From NCBI RefSeq assembly GCF_004208535.1, contig NZ_SGIS01000026.1:1-64000 (forward strand): a stretch of DNA of 64,000 nt. Direction: 5' to 3'. Within the stretch, counting starts at the first letter, position 1. Each line of letters opens with the position of its first letter. Below the pieces are notes generated by a model, which saw nothing but the letters and a program-made list of their open reading frames with translations, was not told where the DNA came from and did not search any database. Both the position numbers and the translations under genes were made by a program. Source of the stretch: Sphingomonas populi (GTDB taxonomy: Bacteria > Pseudomonadota > Alphaproteobacteria > Sphingomonadales > Sphingomonadaceae). Positions 44,295 through 53,154 of the stretch are shown here, piece after piece.

Positions 44295-44366
44295 TGGGCG
44301 GACGTTTGCATGCGCGTGAAGAATGGAGGGCCGCTGGCCGGTTGCCTTCCTACAGGAGCGATTGAG

Positions 44367-45596
44367 ATGGTTACGATGTTAAAGCGGTCGGAGACCGATA
44401 TGGATTACGGGTTCGGCGATGAGCAGCTCCCCCACATCCTGCAGCGCTTGCGCGAGGCAGCGCCCATCATTCGAGAGCAAGCGCCGCTTGGTGAGCGCGG
44501 CCGAACGCCCACGGAGAAGGTGGTTGCGATCATTGACGACCTCAAACTTTGGGGGATCATGGTCCCCCGCCGTTGGCGTGGATTGGGGATGTCCACGACG
44601 GCAATGTTCGAGATTATGCGCGAAATTGGCCGTGCGGATATGTCTGCTGCTTGGGTTGTGCAAATTCTCAACGGCACCGGCTGGATTGCCAGCCTCACAT
44701 CCGATGAAATTCAAGAGGAGCTTTTTGGGCCAGGCATCCCCCGGATTTCAAGCGGCGCGACCCCGCCAGGTGTCGCCGTTCCAGTCGATGGCGGGTACAT
44801 CGTCAACGGGGCCTGGCCTTACAGTTCGGGCAGCCGGCAGGCAAATTGGGGTCAGTATGGCGTCGCGCTTCGATGCGAAGACGGAAGTCTGAAGCACGGC
44901 AACATGGTTTACCTCAAGCGTTCCGATTTCGAGATCGAGAACACCTGGTATACGGCGGGCCTGCAGGGAACGGGATCCGATACGTCGGTGGCCAAAGACG
45001 TTTTCGTGCCCAAGCACCGATTCGTGCCGGTCGAAAAATCGTTCGAGTATAAGGATCCCGACCGTCGCCATTTCGGCGCTCCATCGGATTACTGGCCCGT
45101 TACGACGCTGATCCGTACCACGTCGGCAGGAATGTTTGTCGGCGCCGCCGAGGCTATGCTGGAGTTGCTGAAAGCGCAGGTGGCGGTCAAGCCTGTCGTG
45201 ACCACGACGCATAATCCGGCGGCGAGTTCGCAGGTTGTCCAAATGGAGATTGGTGCGGCTGCGGCTAAGATTTCCGTCGCGCGCCAAACTATCCTTGGCG
45301 CAACCGCGCTTCTGGACGCTACGGCTATCGACCGCGCCGCATTGAGCCTCGAGGAACGGGCCAGGCTAAAGGGCGAGCATGCGGCGGCGTTCGAGTTGAT
45401 CAGTGCTTCGGTCGAGAAGATGATGCATATCGCCGGCAGCGCGGCTTTTATGACCAAGAATGACCTGCAGCGTTTCTGGCGCGACATCGGTGTCGGGTCG
45501 CGGCACATCGCGTTCTTGCCCCAGCTAGGATACGAGGTGTACGGACGCTCTCTGCTGGGCATCACGCCGAACGTCATTCCGCCCGGCCTGTATTGA
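44367..45596 (+). CDS. Flavin-dependent monooxygenase of the acyl-CoA dehydrogenase fold (HsaA-like)
   Basis: A 409-residue protein with acyl-CoA dehydrogenase architecture but the sequence features of two-component aromatic hydroxylases such as HsaA. These are WGIMVPRRWRGLG, GGYIVNGAWPYSSGS, WYTAGLQGTGSDTSVAKDVFVP, and a C-terminal QRFWRDIGVGSRHIAF. Such enzymes ortho-hydroxylate phenols using reduced FMN from a partner reductase. An FMN reductase begins at 63790. ATG 44367 has AGGAGCG upstream; an earlier ATG at 44310 lacks one. It is 72 bases after the Rieske alpha gene. The product catechol would suit the extradiol dioxygenase at 39007. Confidence 0.88.
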   Translation: MVTMLKRSETDMDYGFGDEQLPHILQRLREAAPIIREQAPLGERGRTPTEKVVAIIDDLKLWGIMVPRRWRGLGMSTTAMFEIMREIGRADMSAAWVVQILNGTGWIASLTSDEIQEELFGPGIPRISSGATPPGVAVPVDGGYIVNGAWPYSSGSRQANWGQYGVALRCEDGSLKHGNMVYLKRSDFEIENTWYTAGLQGTGSDTSVAKDVFVPKHRFVPVEKSFEYKDPDRRHFGAPSDYWPVTTLIRTTSAGMFVGAAEAMLELLKAQVAVKPVVTTTHNPAASSQVVQMEIGAAAAKISVARQTILGATALLDATAIDRAALSLEERARLKGEHAAAFELISASVEKMMHIAGSAAFMTKNDLQRFWRDIGVGSRHIAFLPQLGYEVYGRSLLGITPNVIPPGLY

Positions 45597-45607
45597 GAAG
45601 CCAACTG

Positions 45608-46324
45608 GTGTCAAAAGCCCGCGACCGCCCAAAAAAAGACAACCCAGCCCGACAATTGCTTCTCGAGACGGCCGGAGAGGTCTTTGCGGCTTTGGGCTTT
45701 GAGGGCGCGAGTGGGCGCGACATCTGCGAACGGGCGGGAGTGAACGCCGCCGCAATCAACTATTATTTCGGCGGCATCGAAGGGTTGCACGCGGCGGTCG
45801 TCGAGGAAGCCCATGCCCGCATGGTCGGCCTCGACCCTGTCCTCGAACTGGTCAGCAGCACCGGTACAGCGGAATCGCGGTTGATAAGATTGTTCCAGCT
45901 CCTCCTGGAAACTGCGCTGGACAGCGCGGGGCTGACCGCCTGGCCGATGAAGGTCTTGATGCGTGAGGCGCTCGGGAAATCCGATCACCTGGATCTGCTG
46001 CGCGAAGCCGACCTCGTCCCCAAGCTCCGCGTCATTCGCGGCTTGGTTGCCGAATTCATGGAGCTACCGGAGAACGATCCCGCCGCCACGGACGCCTGCC
46101 TGGCCTATCTTTCCGTAAGTGTCATGTTGCACATGGCCGATCACCAAGCCATCCAAAGGGCGTTTCCGTCGCTTAGGGCCGGCGACCTGGCGGAAAGCCC
46201 TATCGTTGCGCATTTCACAGCGTTCATGCTCGGAGGCATCGAGCGACTGTCGGATATTGCCAAACGAAATGCGGTGCAGCCTCCGATCGGGTCAGGAAGT
46301 GAGACGTCGGCGGATCGGCCGTGA
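45608..46324 (+). CDS. TetR-family transcriptional regulator
   Basis: A 238-residue TetR-like regulator with the DNA-binding domain LLETAGEVFAALGFEGASGR and ICERAGVNAAAINYYFGGIEGL. The ligand domain is long and resembles the CerR-type C-terminal domain of Rut-like regulators. GTG 45608 follows GAGAAG at good spacing; TTG 45593, overlapping the upstream stop, is the alternative. It is 11 bases after the flavin monooxygenase and just upstream of a TonB receptor, so it may control either. Confidence 0.86.
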   Translation: MSKARDRPKKDNPARQLLLETAGEVFAALGFEGASGRDICERAGVNAAAINYYFGGIEGLHAAVVEEAHARMVGLDPVLELVSSTGTAESRLIRLFQLLLETALDSAGLTAWPMKVLMREALGKSDHLDLLREADLVPKLRVIRGLVAEFMELPENDPAATDACLAYLSVSVMLHMADHQAIQRAFPSLRAGDLAESPIVAHFTAFMLGGIERLSDIAKRNAVQPPIGSGSETSADRP

Positions 46325-46575
46325 ACGACCAAAATCATTAAAACCGGGATGGGGGGAAGGCTGCACAGATGCAGCGGGCTGCCTTTGCACGGCTTGCACG
46401 GGATTGCCCGCCAACGCCGATCGCCTAACCTCCCGCACGCGCAAATTCGTTGGGTTATAGAGCCCTGCCGAGCGGTAGGTTCGCCGGCCTGCCAGGCAAG
46501 CTTATCTCCCCCGGTGGACTAAAATCACTACGTCAGCTGCCCACCAATGAAAAGGCTGACGAAGGGGAGGAAAAC

Positions 46576-48990
46576 ATGAAGATGAATGTCACCCGGACGG
46601 TTATGTTGTGCGGAACCGCGATGTCCCTCGCGTGCCCCGCAATGGCGCAGGAAAATCCCGCCAACGCGCAAGCCAGTCGAACCGAGCTGAAGGTGGATAC
46701 CGCCAAGACTGAAGACATTATCGTTACGGCCCGTCGCCGGGACGAACGCCTTCAGGATGTCCCCGTTTCGGTGACGGCTTTGTCGGCCGGGGCGCTTGAG
46801 CGCAGCACCGTGCAAGACCTTCGCAGCATCAATGTGCTTACGCCTGGCTTGACCTTCAGCAACGAAGGCGGCGCGGGCAACGCGACCCTGTCGCTGCGCG
46901 GAATCGGCCAGATTCCGCTGGGCGAAGGAACGCCCGGCGTCGTGATCTATGTCAATAACATGGCCTTGCCGCCAGACGGCTCGAACCTCCCGACCTACGA
47001 CATTGCGTCGATTCAGGTTCTGAAGGGTCCGCAGGGCACGTTGTTCGGGAAGAACACCCTAGGCGGCGCTGTTCTGGTCAGTTCCAAGGCACCCGACTAC
47101 AAGTTTGGCGGTTACGCACAAGCTACCTATGGGCGCTTCGATTATCGCGAATTTGAGGGAGCGATCAACATCCCGATCGTGGACGGCAAGGTGGCGCTGC
47201 GCGTTGCCGGTCAGATCCGCCGGCAGGATCCGCGCAACTTTACCTTCGATTCCGGGCCTGGTTACGACAATATCCACCAGAATAGCGCACGGGTTACGCT
47301 TCTGCTGCAGCCGATCGACAATCTGAAAAGCACGACGATCGCTGAGTATCACAAGACTGATCAGCTTGCTTCCGGGCCTTACCTGTTGCGTCAGAACTTT
47401 CCGTTTGCCGCGATTTTTGGTCCCGGACTTGGGGGTGCCCTCGACACGCAGGTTCAATTGCAGCTTGCAAACCAGCGCAGGAATCCGCGCGGCTCCTATG
47501 ACGATGGCCTCAATGGTTCGACGTCATACACCCAGTCGAAGTCGATCATCAACGACACGTCTTATAATATGGGCAAATTTACCCTTCGCAACATCTTCGG
47601 ATATAGAGAGATTCAATCTCTTGAAGGCGGAAATACGGGAGCCGTTGGAGGTCTAACCGTCCCGGCTGGTCCGGGCGGTGCGTCTATTCCTTTCACACTG
47701 TTTAATGGTATTTCCGGTTCTGATCGTCAATATCTCACAAATGAAACACAGATCCTCGGTACCTTTGACCGTTTCAACTTCATTGCGGGTTTTTACTACA
47801 ACAACGACAAGCCGCATGGTCGGGGTGGTGCGCTGTTCACCGCCTTCTCTATCGGAGGCGTCCCAGCGCCAGCAGTTACGTCGCAAGTTCAAAATAAGAA
47901 TACGGCAGTATATGGTCAGGTCGGATTCAAGATCACAGATAAATTGACCCTGAACGTCGGTGGCCGTTACAGTTGGGACAAATCCTCGGCATGTGGTGGC
48001 AATGTACCGGGAGTTGTCCGTTGGGCAACCGATGAAGAATGCCGTGCGGTGGCCGCACGCAACGATCCAAATGATGGCGTCGGAACCATCGATAATAATA
48101 GCCATCAGCCGTCTTATACGGTTGGTCTTGATTATAAGGTCACGCCTGATTGGTTGCTATATGCCCAACATCGCCGCGGATTTCGCGCTGCAAATGTGAA
48201 CACACCGCGTTTTGAGACATGGTACACAACCTGCGCCGGCACACCTGTGCCCGGAGGTACATGTTTCGATCTGCGGCCGTTCCAGAAAACCGGAGTGGAG
48301 AAGCTTCAGGACTTTGAGCTGGGCTCGAAGTTGACGTTCGAACTTGGCGGCGCGCGAGGCCGTTGGAATATGGCGGCCTTCTACACAAAATATAAGAACG
48401 CTCTCCAGTTCCTGAATACGCAGACACTGCTTTCCGCCCCTCCGGGGCTGGGTGTACCCGACGCTCCAAACAAGGGCTCGGTGGGCATCAATGCCGCTGA
48501 CGAAACGATCTGGGGGGTTGAGGCGGAATTCTCGATATCGCCGACTCCGAATTTCAACGTTTCGTTCAACGGAGCCTACACCCACGTATCGGTTGATGGT
48601 GTCACCCTTCCTGCGAATTTCCCTGCGGCTATTTTCAGCGCGCAGGATGTGAACAGGTTTGCGCCGTCATTCTCCGGGACGTTTTCGAGTAGCTGGACGC
48701 TGCCCGTTCATCCCCTCAATGGCGACCTCGTTCTGAACGGGGATGTGTTCATGACCGCCGACTTCGGCGGGCAGGGGGGCGAAAAGATGCCGGGCTATAA
48801 CCTCGCCAATGCGAGGCTCGATTGGAAAAACATTAGCGGTAGCGGGCTCGATGTGGGTGTCTTCGTCAAAAACCTGACCAACGAGTTTTATGCCTCCGGT
48901 ACGTTGGTGCTTTTGAAGTTCTTCCCAACTTCGTCGGTGTATCTGGGCCCTCCCAGGACATGGGGGGTGACCGGTCGCTATCATTTCTGA
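46576..48990 (+). CDS. TonB-dependent receptor of the aromatic catabolic cluster
   Basis: An 804-residue TonB-dependent receptor. It has a signal peptide (about 1-24, ending ACPAMAQ), TonB box-like EDIIVTARRRDERLQDVPVS, a plug containing LKGPQGTLFGKNTLGGAV, and a barrel ending RYHF. The group is the one common in sphingomonads for aromatic and other nutrients. ATG 46576 has GGGGAGG five bases away. The middle of the gene (about 47560-48200) is less GC-rich than its flanks. The ligand is presumably the growth substrate of the cluster. Confidence 0.92.
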   Translation: MKMNVTRTVMLCGTAMSLACPAMAQENPANAQASRTELKVDTAKTEDIIVTARRRDERLQDVPVSVTALSAGALERSTVQDLRSINVLTPGLTFSNEGGAGNATLSLRGIGQIPLGEGTPGVVIYVNNMALPPDGSNLPTYDIASIQVLKGPQGTLFGKNTLGGAVLVSSKAPDYKFGGYAQATYGRFDYREFEGAINIPIVDGKVALRVAGQIRRQDPRNFTFDSGPGYDNIHQNSARVTLLLQPIDNLKSTTIAEYHKTDQLASGPYLLRQNFPFAAIFGPGLGGALDTQVQLQLANQRRNPRGSYDDGLNGSTSYTQSKSIINDTSYNMGKFTLRNIFGYREIQSLEGGNTGAVGGLTVPAGPGGASIPFTLFNGISGSDRQYLTNETQILGTFDRFNFIAGFYYNNDKPHGRGGALFTAFSIGGVPAPAVTSQVQNKNTAVYGQVGFKITDKLTLNVGGRYSWDKSSACGGNVPGVVRWATDEECRAVAARNDPNDGVGTIDNNSHQPSYTVGLDYKVTPDWLLYAQHRRGFRAANVNTPRFETWYTTCAGTPVPGGTCFDLRPFQKTGVEKLQDFELGSKLTFELGGARGRWNMAAFYTKYKNALQFLNTQTLLSAPPGLGVPDAPNKGSVGINAADETIWGVEAEFSISPTPNFNVSFNGAYTHVSVDGVTLPANFPAAIFSAQDVNRFAPSFSGTFSSSWTLPVHPLNGDLVLNGDVFMTADFGGQGGEKMPGYNLANARLDWKNISGSGLDVGVFVKNLTNEFYASGTLVLLKFFPTSSVYLGPPRTWGVTGRYHF

Positions 48991-49473
48991 TCGTTCGATA
49001 AACATGCCTGAATTGGCTGGAGCAGCGTATGCTCCAGCCAATTCAAAAGGCAGAAAATTGGACAAGAGCCGGAAGGCGGGAAATGATGGGCAACGCTGAA
49101 GGTCCGTTTCTTGCGCTTGGAACGAGCGCACTTCCGGCAATATCACACGCGCGGGTGACGGGGGCATGATCGAGCAGACGTGAGCCGGATGGCTGGCGGG
49201 CTCTCAGAGATCGTGGGAAACGGTGCCGCCGATTCAAGAGCGCGCGGTCGGGTCGATAGCGTTGGAAACGCCTGCGCAGCATAGCACAGAGACCGCTATG
49301 TGCGCCCCTACCGGCCGTACATTGGCGTCAAAGTAGACGTCCGGCGGGGCTTGCGATTGCCCGTAAGAACCTAAATCCGATACGGGTCTCTGGGCAAACT
49401 GTTGAATCCGCCGAGATTCTTCATTTTGATAAGCAAAGTGGACGTCGTCATGCCCACCAACTGCTTTACTCGA
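48991..49473. other. Intergenic stretch without a supported gene
   Basis: These 483 bases lie between a plus-strand receptor and a minus-strand VOC gene. Apart from the hairpin at 49011-49043 I see no coding frame with a ribosome-binding site or known motif. Short open frames exist on both strands but read as random high-GC sequence. Confidence 0.45.
49011..49043 (+). terminator. Perfect 14-bp hairpin after the TonB receptor
   Basis: AATTGGCTGGAGCA-gcgta-TGCTCCAGCCAATT begins 20 bases after the stop codon. The AT base and GC core are typical of an intrinsic terminator, although the following sequence is A-rich, not T-rich. Confidence 0.7.
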
Positions 49474-50034
49474 TCATTGGAACAGCTCGGCGGGCTCACG
49501 GCGGGGCCGGTCACCGTCCCAGTTGGCATGCGCCGCGCGCATTTTTTCGAAGCCGACATAGACCTCAGGCGAGCACTGCATCAACTCGACATACACGCCA
49601 ATGTGTTCGCAAGCATCGAAATGGGTACAGCGACCGCCACCCGGCAAAGTGCTTTCGAGCGCCGCGACGTAGCCTAGTTCCAGGTAGCGCTTGTGCATCG
49701 CGTCATACTCGGCGTCGCTCAGCGGGCGGAGATTGGGATATATGTGATGAAATGCCATGTCCCCCCTGGTTTTTAGTATTTCCTGGAAAACAGAGGGTTC
49801 GTCGTTGGTCGGTTCGACGAATTCGATCAAAGTGTTGCCAGAGAAGCCCAGCGCCGCCTTGAAGTCGTCCCTGGCAGGAGCTCCACGAAAGCTTCGTTCA
49901 CCGAAGAAATCGGCGGCGCTGGCCATGACGTAGAAAGGCCCAGCCTTTACGCCCTCGGCCCAATGCTGGACCGCCTTATCAACGTCATGTGTGACGAAGC
50001 AAATTTTCGTCATGCCTTCAAACAGGGTCGACAT
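49474..50034 (-). CDS. Vicinal oxygen chelate (glyoxalase-like) protein
   Basis: A 186-residue VOC protein with the two-module layout of the Glyoxalase_4 group (FEGMTKICFVTHDVDKAV, then MAFHHI, and GVYVELMQC near the end). Candidate metal ligands are the first-strand His of THDVD, the Glu of LIEFVEP, His of AFHHI and Glu of YVELM. Such proteins include methylmalonyl-CoA epimerase and lactoylglutathione lyase relatives. In catabolic clusters they often act as isomerases or lyases. ATG 50034 is preferred because GGGAG precedes it. It is 128 bases downstream of an SDR gene. The reaction is not known. Confidence 0.8.
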   Translation of the reverse strand: MSTLFEGMTKICFVTHDVDKAVQHWAEGVKAGPFYVMASAADFFGERSFRGAPARDDFKAALGFSGNTLIEFVEPTNDEPSVFQEILKTRGDMAFHHIYPNLRPLSDAEYDAMHKRYLELGYVAALESTLPGGGRCTHFDACEHIGVYVELMQCSPEVYVGFEKMRAAHANWDGDRPRREPAELFQ

Positions 50035-50162
50035 TGGCCGTTCGCTCCCAATTGACATTTTCACCCGATCCTATCGGGGAACGACAATGGGTAAACCTTA
50101 CGATCCTGACGTACCGTAAGGGGATTGCCCAAGTCGGCCCCGCTGAGCATAACGTCCTGGCC

Positions 50163-50915
50163 TCAGTGGGCCTGCTGTTCGCGTTTCAGCAGCGTCTCCG
50201 CGTCGGCACCAGCCGCGATCCGAGGCGGACAGCTAGGATCGGTTGCCGCACGCCACACCGCTTCGGCGACATCGAGCGGCCGGGTGAATTCTGTAACGTA
50301 CTGCGCGGCGCCGAACATCTTCTGCGCGATTTCGTGGTAGGCTTCCGGCAGGCCGCCGTTCACCAACTGCTGTCGCGAATGGAAGGGCGTGTCCGTTGAA
50401 TAGCCCGGCAACACTAAGCGGACCGCGATATTGAACGGCTCGAGTTCCACGGCAAGACACTCGGTGAAGGCGTTCACTGCGGCCTTGCTGGCCACATAAA
50501 CTGAAATCAGGGGATACGTCTCAAGCGTTGTGCTGGAAGAGAGATTGATAATGGTCCCGGCCATTCGCTCCCGCATCTGCGGTATCACCGCCTGCGCCAT
50601 CGCGATGGTCCCGAGCGTATTGGTTTCCATGACGGTGCGCGCCATGTCCATCGAGACCGCTTCGACCGCGTTCGTGACCCCCATGCCAGCATTGTTCACC
50701 AAGACGTCGATCGGCCCGGCTGCCTCTATGGCGCGCTTGATGCTTTCCGCATCCGTGATATCCAGCGCCAGGATCTGCAGGCGGTCCGAGGCAGGCAGGA
50801 TATCGGCCTTCGGCGTGCGCATGGTGGCGATGACTCTCCAGTCACGGTCGAGGAAATACTTCGCGATCTCCAAGCCGAACCCGGTTGAGCAGCCGGTAAT
50901 CAGAACGGTCTTCAT
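50163..50915 (-). CDS. Short-chain dehydrogenase/reductase (SDR)
   Basis: A 250-residue SDR with TGCSTGFGLEIA (cofactor motif 7-18), LVNNAGMGV, and catalytic YVASK. The N-terminal ITGCSTGFG sequence belongs to the group that includes many retinol- and steroid-type dehydrogenases. Arg residues after strand 2 (TMRTP) favour NADP(H). ATG 50915 follows AGGAGA. It lies between a VOC gene and another SDR, all on the minus strand. Confidence 0.88.
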   Translation of the reverse strand: MKTVLITGCSTGFGLEIAKYFLDRDWRVIATMRTPKADILPASDRLQILALDITDAESIKRAIEAAGPIDVLVNNAGMGVTNAVEAVSMDMARTVMETNTLGTIAMAQAVIPQMRERMAGTIINLSSSTTLETYPLISVYVASKAAVNAFTECLAVELEPFNIAVRLVLPGYSTDTPFHSRQQLVNGGLPEAYHEIAQKMFGAAQYVTEFTRPLDVAEAVWRAATDPSCPPRIAAGADAETLLKREQQAH

Positions 50916-51083
50916 GTGAGGTCTCCTGCGGTCGTGGTGTGAATTGATGCGCTTCCGGCATCAGAATTTGGTGGGCAGTTTGACGGCGCACGCCGAATGG
51001 GTGGACCAGCTCACCAGCCTGTCGATACGTGTGCGAACGCTTGCGGCGGCGAGCGCTCGCTCAAATGCGCAAGCGGCACATCT

Positions 51084-51884
51084 TCAAGACTGCGCGTTCA
51101 TCAGATCCTCGATTTCGGCCGTTTGGGGAAGGTGGGCAAGCAGGCCACCGTCGCAGGCTATGAGTTCGCCATTGATATAGCCGGACTCGTCGGAAGCGAG
51201 AAACGCGGCCAGGGCCGCTATGTCTTCAGGTTGGCCCAGCCTCGGCGTCAGGATATGCCGGCTCATAAGGTTGAGCAATTCGGGAGAAGCGCGTTTGAGC
51301 GTTTCGGTCAGTATCAGGCCCGGGGCAATCGTGTTGCAGCGGATGCCTTGCTTGCCATATTGCGTGGCGACATATTTCGTAAGCGCCACCACCGCAGCCT
51401 TTGACGCGCCGTAGCTGGTCCGCCGCACGTCCCCCGCGAGGGCGCAGCCGGTGGCCGTGTTGATGATTGCACCGCCGCCATTTGCCAGCATGTGGGGAAT
51501 GGCAAACTTGCAGGCGGCGAAGTAGCTCCCTGCGTTTATCGCCATTAAGTCGTTCCAAACCTCAAAAGGTGTGTCCACGACGGTGGTGTCCTGCGTTACA
51601 GCCACTTCGCTTAGCTGGGCGAGATTGTTGTAAAGAACGTCGATCCGCCCGAACCGTGCGGCAGTGCCATCCATCAGCGCGCGCACGGATTCATTGTCCG
51701 CCGCGTCGAACGCGCAGGCAAAGGCCTTGTCGCCGTGCCGGTCCGCAACCTCCTTGGCGCGCGCTTCGTCGATATCGGCCACGACAACATGTGCACCTTC
51801 GGAAACGAACCTGGCGGTGGCTGCGGCGCCAATGCCTCCGGCGCCGCCGGTGACGATCGCCACTTTTCCTTCAAGTCGTTTCAT
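51084..51884 (-). CDS. Short-chain dehydrogenase/reductase (SDR) with atypical YNN motif
   Basis: A 266-residue SDR with TGGAGGIGAAA cofactor motif, Asp in VADIDEA (NAD(H) preference) and catalytic YGASK. The motif usually read NNAG is YNNLAQ here. IRCNTIAPG and a C-terminal CDGGLLAHLPQ are normal. ATG 51884 gives the classic [14 protein letters not shown] start; the open frame further upstream is not SDR-like. It resembles 54484 in the VATQYGK region, so the two may have arisen by duplication. Confidence 0.88.
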   Translation of the reverse strand: MKRLEGKVAIVTGGAGGIGAAATARFVSEGAHVVVADIDEARAKEVADRHGDKAFACAFDAADNESVRALMDGTAARFGRIDVLYNNLAQLSEVAVTQDTTVVDTPFEVWNDLMAINAGSYFAACKFAIPHMLANGGGAIINTATGCALAGDVRRTSYGASKAAVVALTKYVATQYGKQGIRCNTIAPGLILTETLKRASPELLNLMSRHILTPRLGQPEDIAALAAFLASDESGYINGELIACDGGLLAHLPQTAEIEDLMNAQS

Positions 51885-52221
51885 TTCCGATGCTTTCCGA
51901 TGGATGGTTGAATGCCAGCGATCTGGGATCTGGGAGGCGTCAAGGTGAAGCGCCCCATGCGAGGATATCCCCTTCCTGTCGGAACGGGAGTTGGCGAGTG
52001 GAAGCGTAGATTTCCGCCATGCATGCTCAGAATAACAGGCGGGCGGTTCCGTCGTAAAGCAAACCATCTTTACGTCGTGTCCACCCTGTGCGGGTGCATT
52101 GTGGAGACAGGCCCTGTATCCGTCGTGCCCAGAATATGTCGGCACGTGTCAGCCATGGTCGGATCGTTCGGCTGTCGGCAAACTTTTTCGCGCCGATGGT
52201 ACGCAATAGGATCGAGAGCCC
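51885..52221. other. Divergent intergenic region
   Basis: These 337 bases lie between the minus-strand SDR and the plus-strand MDR reductase. They must contain both promoters. I find no convincing palindrome or small gene. Confidence 0.4.
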
Positions 52222-53154
52222 ATGCGCGCAGCAAGAATGCTGGAAAGAAACGGGACGCCGGTTTTGCAAGATGTGCCGGAATTCGGAGTCCCCGAAGGGA
52301 CCTGTCGCATCGAAGTGCTGGCCGCAGGGCTGCAGAACGGCGATCTGATGCGGGCGCAGGGACGGTATAAGGTCCCGGAGGTTCCCTATACGATCGGCGG
52401 CGAAGGGGTGGGACGGCTGCCCGATGGCAGAAGGGTCTATTTTGGCCACTCCATACCCGAGTCGGGAGCGGTCTGCGAATTCACGATCGTTCCCGAGGAG
52501 GAAGTCTGGCCGATCCCCGACGAGATCGACGATAGCACCGCGATCGCTTTGGCGATCGCCGGAACCGGCGCGCTGGTGCCACTCGAGCTGGCGCGCATTC
52601 AACCGGGGGAAAATGTCCTGATCCTTGGAGCCTCCGGGCCGCTCGGCCAGATCGCGCTTCAGTTGAGCCGCGCGATGGGAGCGGGTCGCGTGGTTGGCGC
52701 GGCACGGGGATTGGCGGCGCTGGAGCGCCTCAAACAGCGCGGCATCGCCGATGACATCGTTCAACTGGGGCAGGGCGATGATGCGGCAGCCCTGAAGCAT
52801 GCCTCCGGCAACGGCTTCGATGTCGTGCTGGATTGTCTTTACGGCCCGCCCGCCGAAGCCGCATTGCGCGCCACCGCCCTGGGTGCGCGGATGATGAGTA
52901 TCGGTATCCAGGCGGGTGAGACCATGACCGTCTCGCTCAAGGACCTGTTTCAGCGCACGCATTTTGGCGTGGGGACCAGCCACCGAAGCGTCGATGAGCG
53001 CAGGGCGGCTTACGAACGCCTGCTCGACTTTGCGCGCTCCATTCCCTTGACCGTGGAATCAACGGTGTTCGATCTTGAAGATGTCGGCGGCGCGTGGGCG
53101 GCGTTGGAGGCTGGCGGCGTGGCGGGGAAGATCATCGTGAGAGTGAAGAAATGA
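52222..53154 (+). CDS. Zinc-independent medium-chain dehydrogenase/reductase (quinone oxidoreductase-like)
   Basis: A 310-residue MDR protein of the quinone-reductase/enoyl-reductase group. The GroES-like N-domain ends in IGGEGVGRLPDG. The Rossmann domain starts ENVLILGASGPLGQIALQLSRAMG, and neither catalytic nor structural zinc cysteines are present. It is expected to reduce a double bond or quinone with NADPH. ATG 52222 lies 7 bases after AGGATCGAG. Its stop overlaps the phosphotransferase start as ATGA, which suggests that the two act on the same compound. Confidence 0.87.
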   Translation: MRAARMLERNGTPVLQDVPEFGVPEGTCRIEVLAAGLQNGDLMRAQGRYKVPEVPYTIGGEGVGRLPDGRRVYFGHSIPESGAVCEFTIVPEEEVWPIPDEIDDSTAIALAIAGTGALVPLELARIQPGENVLILGASGPLGQIALQLSRAMGAGRVVGAARGLAALERLKQRGIADDIVQLGQGDDAAALKHASGNGFDVVLDCLYGPPAEAALRATALGARMMSIGIQAGETMTVSLKDLFQRTHFGVGTSHRSVDERRAAYERLLDFARSIPLTVESTVFDLEDVGGAWAALEAGGVAGKIIVRVKK